Origin: Yoonia sp.
GTDB taxonomy: Bacteria > Pseudomonadota > Alphaproteobacteria > Rhodobacterales > Rhodobacteraceae
Assembly (NCBI GenBank): GCA_020627605.1
Contig: JAHDGO010000170.1
Span: 1 to 5,224 of the forward strand
Reading direction: 5' to 3'
DNA: 5,224 bases
The notes below the pieces were generated by a model. It had not been told where the DNA came from. It worked only from the letters and a program-made list of their open reading frames with translations, and did not search any database. The position numbers were made by a program, and so were the translations under genes. This document shows positions 1-4,525 of the stretch, piece after piece; the stretch's first letter is position 1; every line of letters begins with the position of its first letter.

Positions 1-1
1 T

Positions 2-127
2 GTGCTGATCTTTGACCGCGACGGACTGGAAAAGGCATTTCGCCGGGCCGGGTTTGAAGTGGTCGAGGGAACTCATTTCGGCAAGAGCAAATCACCTTGG
101 TTCGTGGTGGCACGCCGCCCCGCCTGA
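2..127 (+). CDS. C-terminal end of a probable class I SAM-dependent methyltransferase (partial)
   Basis: An open frame enters from the left edge and stops at TGA 125-127, leaving 41 residues. The visible tail contains LEKAFRRAGFEVVEG followed by GKSKSPWFVVARRPA. A 'helix, aGFevv, short loop, pW-vv-ar-P' ending is typical of the last helix and beta-hairpin of class I (Rossmann-like) SAM-dependent methyltransferases. The SAM-binding part lies outside the window, so the substrate cannot be judged. The reading frame is supported by its codon use and by a strong terminator placed directly after the stop. The methyltransferase call is inference from a short tail; another Rossmann-type enzyme is possible. 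Confidence 0.5.
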   Translation: MLIFDRDGLEKAFRRAGFEVVEGTHFGKSKSPWFVVARRPA

Positions 128-131
128 ACGC

Positions 132-160
132 AAAAAAGGCGCCCGCCCGGGCGCCTTTTT
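132..160. terminator. Bidirectional rho-independent terminator between the methyltransferase-like gene and trcR
   Basis: A perfect 7-bp GC stem (GGCGCCC 138-144, GGGCGCC 149-155) encloses a four-base loop. It is flanked by six A on the left and five T on the right, so either strand gives a hairpin followed by a U-run. It starts 10 bases after the plus-strand stop codon and lies 22 bases beyond the minus-strand trcR stop, so it can end both convergent genes. Confidence 0.9.
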
Positions 161-181
161 GACTGTCATCAAACCTGCGAC

Positions 182-940
182 TTAGTCTTTGTCGTCTTCA
201 CCTGCATCGTCATCGGGCAGGTTAAAGAAGCTTTCGGCATCCGAGACGTCGCGTGTATCTTCTTCCTCTTCCTCGTCACGCGGGTCTGACAGGCTGAAGG
301 TTTCAAGCCCGGCCATCGCGGCTGGCATCTTGGGTTCAGCAGGCATGCCAAGCGATTGTTCGGTGCTGACCAGTTTGCGCCGCTCGTCATCGGACATCAC
401 GTCGCCTTCTTTCGCCTTCTTGGCGTTGGCTTTCTGCACGGCGGCGTCCAGTTCGGACTGCTTGCAAAGGCCAAGGGCGACCGGGTCAATCGGCTCCAGG
501 TTGTTGATGTTCCAGTGGGTCCGTTCGCGGATCGCCTGAATGGTCGGTTTGGTGGTGCCCACCAGTTTGGAAATCTGACCATCGGTCAGTTCGGGGTGGA
601 ATTTCACCAGCCAGTAAATCGACGCAGGCCGGTCCTGCCGTTTGGACAGCGGGGTATAGCGCGGGCCACGGCGCTTTTCCTCGCCTGCGGCAGCGGCGTA
701 GAATTTCAGCTTCAGCTTGTGGGCCGGATCGGCCTCTGCCTTGTCGATCTCTTCCTGTGTCAACTGGTTGTTGGCAATCGGGTCAAACCCTTTGACACCT
801 ACGGCCACATCGCCATCAGCGATCCCCTGCACTTCCAATTCGTGAAAGCCGCAGAAATCAGCGATCTGCTTGAAGGTCAGTGTGGTATTGTCGCACAGCC
901 AGACAGCGGTGGCTTTGGCCATGATTGGTTTCTCGGACAT
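182..940 (-). CDS. trcR: TrcR / DUF1013-family cell-cycle transcriptional regulator
   Basis: 252 residues. The core is recognisable as the DUF1013 family, which current annotation pipelines name cell cycle transcriptional regulator TrcR and which is confined, as far as I know, to alphaproteobacteria. Residues about 8-48 (MAKATAVWLCDN then LTFKQIADFCGF) form a first helix-turn-helix-like segment. Residues about 92-142 (RYTPLSKRQDRPASIYWLVK, then LTDGQISKLVGTTKPTIQAI) form a conserved linker and a clearer second HTH. Residues 162-190 are Lys/Ala-rich and helical. From about 218 the tail is very acidic, with a run of five Glu and several Asp near the end. The start at 940 is preceded by GGAG about 8 bases upstream. 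The Met at residue 7 is an alternative start but has no better ribosome site. The protein is cytoplasmic and probably binds DNA or RNA polymerase. Family assignment is by recall of the conserved core; the regulatory role is known for the family, not shown here. Confidence 0.88.
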   Translation of the reverse strand: MSEKPIMAKATAVWLCDNTTLTFKQIADFCGFHELEVQGIADGDVAVGVKGFDPIANNQLTQEEIDKAEADPAHKLKLKFYAAAAGEEKRRGPRYTPLSKRQDRPASIYWLVKFHPELTDGQISKLVGTTKPTIQAIRERTHWNINNLEPIDPVALGLCKQSELDAAVQKANAKKAKEGDVMSDDERRKLVSTEQSLGMPAEPKMPAAMAGLETFSLSDPRDEEEEEDTRDVSDAESFFNLPDDDAGEDDKD

Positions 941-1076
941 CTGTCATCTCCATCTTATCATCGGACAAGCCTTTCCCGCGCCCTTGATCTGGGCAGACTG
1001 CGGTGGCAGCCGGGTTCGCATTGTCGGGGAACTTGCAGGCTATATAGTGATCCCTGACACGAGAGGAAAGATCAAA
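941..1076. promoter_or_regulatory. Divergent intergenic region between trcR and the RNase T2 gene
   Basis: 136 bases separate two start codons pointing away from each other, so both promoters should lie here. For trcR the ribosome site (GGAG on the minus strand) is near 947-951. I could not pick a convincing -35/-10 pair for trcR. No GANTC methylation site (CcrM target) is visible, although such sites are common upstream of cell-cycle genes in this class. Confidence 0.6.
1021..1048 (+). promoter_or_regulatory. Candidate sigma-70-type promoter for the RNase T2 gene
   Basis: TTGTCG at 1021-1026 and TATAGT at 1043-1048 are separated by 16 bases. They match the housekeeping -35 and -10 boxes at 4 of 6 and 5 of 6 positions. 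Transcription would start near 1055, giving a leader of about 20 bases that carries the AGAGGAAAG ribosome site (1062-1070) before the ATG at 1077. This is consensus matching by eye only. Confidence 0.4.
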
Positions 1077-1706
1077 ATGCGTCGTTTGCTTGCCGTTCTG
1101 GCCCTGTGGGCCACCCCGATCCATGCGCAGGACAGCGCCGGCGTGTTCGATTACTATGTGCTGTCGCTGTCGTGGTCCGCCAATTGGTGCGCGCTGGAAG
1201 GCGATGCGCGCAATTCCCCGCAATGCGATCCGGCCAATGACCACGGCTGGATTCTGCATGGGCTCTGGCCCCAGTACGAGCGCGGCTACCCGGCCGATTG
1301 CCAAAGCGCGATGCGCCCGCCCAGCCGCAGCGATACGGCAGCGATGGCCGATATCATGGGCACATCCGGTCTGGCGTGGCACCAGTGGCGCAAACATGGT
1401 GTCTGCTCAGGCCTGTCATCTGACGACTACTATGCCCTGTCGCGCGAGGCTTATGCCCGCGTCACCCGTCCTGCCGTTCTGCGTGATCTGGACCGCACGG
1501 TCACCCTGCCCGCCAGCCTGATTGAAGAGGCGTTCTTGCGCGACAATGCTGAACTGTCTGCCGATCAGATCACGATCACCTGCAAGCAGGGCTATATTCA
1601 GGAGGCACGCATCTGTATGACACGCGATCTGGAATTTCGGGACTGCGGGGCCGATGTCATCCGTGATTGCAGCATGACGGACGCGACCTTTACCCCCATG
1701 CGATAG
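1077..1706 (+). CDS. Secreted RNase T2-family ribonuclease
   Basis: 209 residues. RNase T2 enzymes cut single-stranded RNA with little base preference through 2',3'-cyclic phosphate intermediates, in the periplasm or outside the cell. Residues 1-18 (MRRLLAVLALWATPIHAQ) are a signal peptide, probably cleaved after an Ala near 17. The mature start DYYVLSLSWSANWC is the family's typical first strand. Active-site block CAS I is HGLWP at 61-65 (catalytic His61). CAS II is WHQWRKHGVCSG at 101-112 (Lys106, catalytic His107, Cys110). Eight cysteines (38, 50, 75, 110, 169, 180, 190, 198) would allow four disulfides, fitting export. The usual Glu of CAS II (HEWxKHG) is Gln103 here. I chose ATG 1077 because it gives the signal peptide and has AGGAAAG at a good distance; the in-frame ATG at 870 would bury the signal peptide and overlap trcR. 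Ends at its own terminator. Likely role: scavenging nucleotides and phosphate from RNA. Confidence 0.93.
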   Translation: MRRLLAVLALWATPIHAQDSAGVFDYYVLSLSWSANWCALEGDARNSPQCDPANDHGWILHGLWPQYERGYPADCQSAMRPPSRSDTAAMADIMGTSGLAWHQWRKHGVCSGLSSDDYYALSREAYARVTRPAVLRDLDRTVTLPASLIEEAFLRDNAELSADQITITCKQGYIQEARICMTRDLEFRDCGADVIRDCSMTDATFTPMR

Positions 1707-1708
1707 CA

Positions 1709-1735
1709 AAACGGCACCCGAAACGGGTGCCTTTG
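1709..1735. terminator. Bidirectional hairpin terminator between the RNase T2 gene and the lipoprotein gene
   Basis: A perfect 8-bp stem (GGCACCCG 1713-1720, CGGGTGCC 1724-1731) has an AAA loop. TTT follows on the plus strand, and on the minus strand the hairpin is followed by GTTTTG. It lies in the 55-base gap between two convergent stop codons (1706 and 1762). The T-runs are short, so termination may be weaker than at the 138-155 hairpin. Confidence 0.8.
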
Positions 1736-1761
1736 GCGATTCTTTCCGCAAAAGGAGATCT

Positions 1762-2067
1762 TCAGAAGGTTTGCGGCTCTTGCTCTGCCGGGATGCGCGA
1801 ACCGTCTTTGAGGATGATCTCACCGCGGGTGTCCTGGCAACGTGGTTTGCCATTGCGGTCAATGCGCGGTGTCATGTACCCTTCAAGCCCGTCATCAATG
1901 TACCAGTGCTGGCAGCCATCAGGATCCACCCAGACGTTGGCCACGCCGTCCCGCAAAAGGCCGCCATCAAGCCCGCCATCGGTGACAGAGTTGTCATCAC
2001 CACTCCGCTCGCAGGCAACCAAAGCGCCGGCGGCAAGGATCATCAAAGTTGTACGTTTCAGACTCAT
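1762..2067 (-). CDS. Small predicted lipoprotein of unknown function
   Basis: 101 residues from the chosen ATG (2065-2067). The N-terminus MSLKRTTLMILAAGALVAC is a classic lipoprotein signal: basic n-region, hydrophobic core, lipobox LVAC, with Cys19 as the lipidated residue and Glu20 at +2. A Gly/Asp-rich linker (about 21-42) leads to a compact block with WVDPDGCQHWYIDDGLEGYM at 47-65 and, after a Pro/Arg stretch, Cys77. Cys52 and Cys77 could pair. The tail carries a short strand-like piece, GEIILKDG. I do not recognise a named domain, though I have the impression that similar WVDP-GC-HW blocks occur in other Rhodobacteraceae envelope proteins (unverified). The frame is open up to 2166, but the extra 33 residues would hide the lipobox. 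The ribosome site for the chosen start is weak (GGTG only). It lies downstream of the hydrolase gene on the same strand, with a 104-base gap, so it is probably transcribed separately. Confidence 0.75.
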   Translation of the reverse strand: MSLKRTTLMILAAGALVACERSGDDNSVTDGGLDGGLLRDGVANVWVDPDGCQHWYIDDGLEGYMTPRIDRNGKPRCQDTRGEIILKDGSRIPAEQEPQTF

Positions 2068-2084
2068 TTCAGCACCACATGTAT

Positions 2085-2100
2085 CGCCGCGCGGGCGGCG
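2085..2100. repeat. GC-rich inverted repeat in the leader of the lipoprotein gene
   Basis: CGCCGC (2085-2090) and GCGGCG (2095-2100) form a perfect 6-bp stem with a GCGG loop, 17 bases upstream of the lipoprotein ATG. No T-run follows on the minus strand, so it is not a standard terminator for the upstream hydrolase gene. It could be a structured 5' leader or an operator; GC-rich DNA also gives such repeats by chance. Confidence 0.4.
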
Positions 2101-2120
2101 TTCCGTTTCTGTTGCGAAAC

Positions 2121-2149
2121 TGTATATGGCTGAAAATGATTGCGGTCCA
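2121..2149 (-). promoter_or_regulatory. Weak candidate promoter for the lipoprotein gene
   Basis: On the minus strand TGGACC (2149-2144) and TATACA (2126-2121) are 17 bases apart, each matching the housekeeping consensus at 4 of 6 positions. Initiation would fall near 2114, giving a leader of roughly 46 bases that contains the 2085-2100 hairpin. A separate TTGACT lies at 2166-2161 on the same strand but has no matching -10 box. Low certainty. Confidence 0.25.
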
Positions 2150-2171
2150 GCTAACAGAGCAGTCAAGCCGC

Positions 2172-2966
2172 TTATTGAACAGTATGTTGCCCATCCAGAA
2201 CGGTCGCTGTCAGCGTTGAGGCGGGGTCGGCCAGACCTGCGATGACGTCGAAATGGTGACGACCCTGATCAATGATCTGCGCGCAGCCCCATGCATCGGT
2301 CAGCGCCTGCGCCTGTTCCAGAAAGACAGGCCGCTCATCCGCACCGACCCAGACGGTCACGGGCGCTTTGGGGGCGGGCAGATGGACCGGGCTTTCAGCA
2401 GCAGCCTCTGCCGCGTCGATCTGCAAATCACGGTTCATCGTGGTGTTCATCAAGGGCGCAAGATCAGCGACGGGCGAGATCGGCACCACCTTTTCCAGCC
2501 GGTCCTGCCAGCGTGCGCCAGGCGTCGGCACTGCGGAGCGCGCCACCAGATGCCCCCCGGCTGAATGACCGGCAAGTCTGACAGGCCCCGGCACCTTGAA
2601 GGCAATGGTGGAAATCGCCGCCCTGATCTGCTGCCCGATTTGCGTGATGCTGACATCAGGACACAGATCATAGGACGGCATCGCCACCGCCCAGCCATGC
2701 GCCAAAGGTCCGGCGGCAAGATGCGACCAGAAAGATTTATCGAACCGCAACCAGTACCCGCCATGCACAAAGATCACGACCCCACGCGCCAGCCGGTCTG
2801 GATGAAACAGATCATAACGCTGGCGCGGCCCCTCGCCGTAAGGCAGATCACGCTCGCACAACGTGATATCGCGAAAGCCTTGGGCGGCTTTCGCCCACAT
2901 CTCAGGATAGCCGTCGGCACCGGGAATATGCGCGGCATTTGCGTATGCGTCGTCCCAATCCATCAT
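2172..2966 (-). CDS. Alpha/beta hydrolase, arylformamidase (AFMID)-like
   Basis: 264 residues, no signal peptide, so probably cytoplasmic. The oxyanion-hole motif HGGYW is at 68-72 within VVIFVHGGYW. The nucleophile elbow GHSAGGHL is at 133-140 (Ser135). Asp210 in WVGADERPVF and His238 in GRHHFDVI complete a plausible Ser-Asp-His triad. HGGYW plus GHSAGGH is characteristic of the eukaryote-type kynurenine formamidase/AFMID branch of the esterase-lipase superfamily, which hydrolyses N-formylkynurenine or related formamides and esters. This is a different fold from bacterial KynB (cyclase family). No tryptophan-degradation gene is adjacent, so the substrate is open and I give no symbol. Two adjacent ATGs start the frame; AAGGGG lies 4 bases before the first and 7 before the second, so the real start may be 2963. 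It is divergent from gabD across 62 bases. Confidence 0.85.
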   Translation of the reverse strand: MMDWDDAYANAAHIPGADGYPEMWAKAAQGFRDITLCERDLPYGEGPRQRYDLFHPDRLARGVVIFVHGGYWLRFDKSFWSHLAAGPLAHGWAVAMPSYDLCPDVSITQIGQQIRAAISTIAFKVPGPVRLAGHSAGGHLVARSAVPTPGARWQDRLEKVVPISPVADLAPLMNTTMNRDLQIDAAEAAAESPVHLPAPKAPVTVWVGADERPVFLEQAQALTDAWGCAQIIDQGRHHFDVIAGLADPASTLTATVLDGQHTVQ

Positions 2967-3028
2967 ATCACCCCTTTACCTTATCCCCCTGCAAAGGTCA
3001 GATAGCGCGTGAACAATGGGAGGCGAGC
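2967..3028. promoter_or_regulatory. Short divergent intergenic region between the hydrolase gene and gabD
   Basis: Only 62 bases separate the two start codons. The hydrolase ribosome site (AAGGGG on the minus strand) falls near 2971-2976, and the gabD ribosome site GGGAGG is at 3018-3023. Both promoters must therefore overlap here or extend into the coding ends. I see no strong -35/-10 pair or clear operator palindrome: TTTACC (2975-2980) has only a poor -10 (TCAGAT, 2998-3003) at 17-base spacing. Confidence 0.45.
3018..3023 (+). promoter_or_regulatory. Ribosome binding site deciding the gabD start
   Basis: GGGAGG with a 5-base spacer to ATG 3029 is near-ideal. It excludes the upstream in-frame ATGs at 2939 and 2945, which lie inside the opposite-strand hydrolase gene, and makes the Met at residue 11 unlikely. 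Confidence 0.8.
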
Positions 3029-4507
3029 ATGCTTGACGAAACCACGAACCTGAAATCCATGTTGTCGCGTCCTGATCTGCTGTGCGACCGCGCCTTTGTC
3101 GGTGGTGAATGGGTCAGCGCCGAAAGCGGCAAGACATTTGACGTCTCGAACCCGGCGCGCGGTGATGTCATCGCACAGGTCCCCGATTTGTCCCGCGCCG
3201 AAGTGGCCGCAGCCATCGCCGCGGCGAAAGAGGCACAGGTCCCATGGGCCGCGCTGACAGGCAAGGACCGCGCCAAGGTGCTGCGCAAATGGTACGACCT
3301 GATGATGGAACATCAGGAAGACCTGGCCATCATCATGACATCCGAACAGGGCAAACCGCTGAGCGAAGCGCGCGGTGAGGTTGCCTATGGCGCATCCTTT
3401 GTGGAATGGTTTGGCGAAGAGGCCAAGCGCGTCTATGGCGAAACCATTCCCGGCCATACGGCCAATACGCGCATCACCGTGATCAAACAGCCCATCGGCG
3501 TGGCTGCAGGGATCACGCCATGGAACTTTCCCAATGCGATGATTGCCCGCAAGGTTGCTCCGGCGCTGGCAGTGGGTTGCGCCTTTGTTGTGCGCCCTGC
3601 ATCCCTGACCCCACTCTCGGCGCTCGCCATGGCAAAACTGGGTGAAGAGGCCGGCATTCCCAAAGGTCTGTTGTCTGTCGTGACCTCGACCTCATCCTCT
3701 GACGTCGGCAAGGAGTTTTGCGAAAACCCCACCGTGCGCAAGCTGACATTCACGGGTTCGACAGAGGTCGGGCGCATCCTGCTCAAACAGGCCGCCGATC
3801 AGGTCATGAAATGCTCGATGGAACTGGGCGGCAATGCCCCTTTCATCGTCTTCGACGATGCCGATCTTGATGCAGCTGTCGAAGGGGCCATCGCCTGCAA
3901 ATTCCGCAACAACGGCCAGACCTGTGTCTGCGCCAACCGTATCTATGTGCAAAGCGGCGTCTACGATGCCTTTGCCCAAAAACTGAAAGTTGCGGTCGAG
4001 AATATGAAGGTTGGCGACGGGCTGGAAGAAGGCACAGCCCTTGGCCCACTGATCGAGCCTGCGGCCGTCGACAAGGTGCAGGAGCATCTGGATGACGCGC
4101 TGTCCAAAGGCGGCGAAATCCTGACCGGCGGCAAGCCGCATCCGTTGGGCGGGCAGTTCTTTGAACCCACAATCGTGGCCAATGCGACGCAGGACATGCT
4201 GGTCAGCACCGACGAAACATTTGGCCCCTTCGCGCCGCTGTTCCGGTTCGAGGATGAGGATGACGTGATTGCACTGGCCAATGACACGATTTTTGGCCTG
4301 GCATCCTATTTCTACGCCAAGGACCTCAGCCGCGTGACCAAAGTGGCCGAAGCGCTGGAATACGGCATCGTCGGCGTCAACACCGGTCTGATCTCAACCG
4401 AGGTTGCCCCCTTTGGCGGCGTCAAGCAATCTGGCCTTGGCCGTGAAGGGTCGCACCACGGGATCGAGGACTATCTGGAGATGAAATACATCTGCGCAGC
4501 GGTGTAG
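3029..4507 (+). CDS. gabD: NAD(P)-dependent succinate-semialdehyde dehydrogenase
   Basis: 492 residues, close to the usual 480-490 of GabD. It oxidises succinate semialdehyde to succinate, the last step of the GABA shunt, feeding the TCA cycle from the cytoplasm. All aldehyde dehydrogenase landmarks are present: GITPWNFPNA (161-170, Asn166 of the oxyanion hole), the cofactor loop VVRPAS (187-192), FTGSTEVGR (241-249), general base Glu265 in MELGGNAP, catalytic Cys299 in NNGQTCVCANR, Glu396 in DETFGPF, and the C-terminal PFGGVKQSGLGREGSHHGIE block (461-480). VNTGLISTEVAPFGGVKQSG is diagnostic of the SSADH/GabD branch. Cys301 beside Cys299 forms the CxC pair seen in redox-sensitive SSADHs. The start at 3029 is set by GGGAGG five bases upstream; the frame is open back to 2939, but that part overlaps the divergent hydrolase gene. 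The cofactor-loop Lys is Arg189 here. Glutarate semialdehyde may also be accepted. No gabT aminotransferase is in view. Confidence 0.94.
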   Translation: MLDETTNLKSMLSRPDLLCDRAFVGGEWVSAESGKTFDVSNPARGDVIAQVPDLSRAEVAAAIAAAKEAQVPWAALTGKDRAKVLRKWYDLMMEHQEDLAIIMTSEQGKPLSEARGEVAYGASFVEWFGEEAKRVYGETIPGHTANTRITVIKQPIGVAAGITPWNFPNAMIARKVAPALAVGCAFVVRPASLTPLSALAMAKLGEEAGIPKGLLSVVTSTSSSDVGKEFCENPTVRKLTFTGSTEVGRILLKQAADQVMKCSMELGGNAPFIVFDDADLDAAVEGAIACKFRNNGQTCVCANRIYVQSGVYDAFAQKLKVAVENMKVGDGLEEGTALGPLIEPAAVDKVQEHLDDALSKGGEILTGGKPHPLGGQFFEPTIVANATQDMLVSTDETFGPFAPLFRFEDEDDVIALANDTIFGLASYFYAKDLSRVTKVAEALEYGIVGVNTGLISTEVAPFGGVKQSGLGREGSHHGIEDYLEMKYICAAV

Positions 4508-4525
4508 CGTCAAGAGGCCCGGCAG

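Noticed and set aside
258..276. TCT/TCC-rich tract as a possible simple repeat or microsatellite
   Set aside because: It is explained by the Glu/Asp-rich tail of trcR; the units are not regular enough to call a repeat, though length variation is possible.
356..1057. Long plus-strand open frame opposite trcR
   Set aside because: It lies antisense to a recognisable conserved protein, has low-complexity, family-less translation and no ribosome site; long antisense frames are expected at this GC content.
870..1076. 69-residue N-terminal extension of the RNase T2 gene
   Set aside because: It would overlap trcR and its upstream region and bury a clear signal peptide; the ATG at 1077 has its own ribosome site.
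2068..2166. 33-residue N-terminal extension of the lipoprotein
   Set aside because: It would place the lipobox in the interior; the extension has no protein-like character and no better ribosome site.
2565..3005. Plus-strand open frame opposite the alpha/beta hydrolase
   Set aside because: The hydrolase on the other strand has all catalytic motifs in order; this frame is rich in Arg/Pro/His, as expected of a shadow.
2981..3457. Minus-strand open frame opposite the start of gabD
   Set aside because: It is antisense to a fully conserved dehydrogenase N-terminus, with no recognisable motif.
3692..4141. Minus-strand open frame inside gabD
   Set aside because: It is a shadow of conserved aldehyde dehydrogenase codons and lacks any ribosome site.
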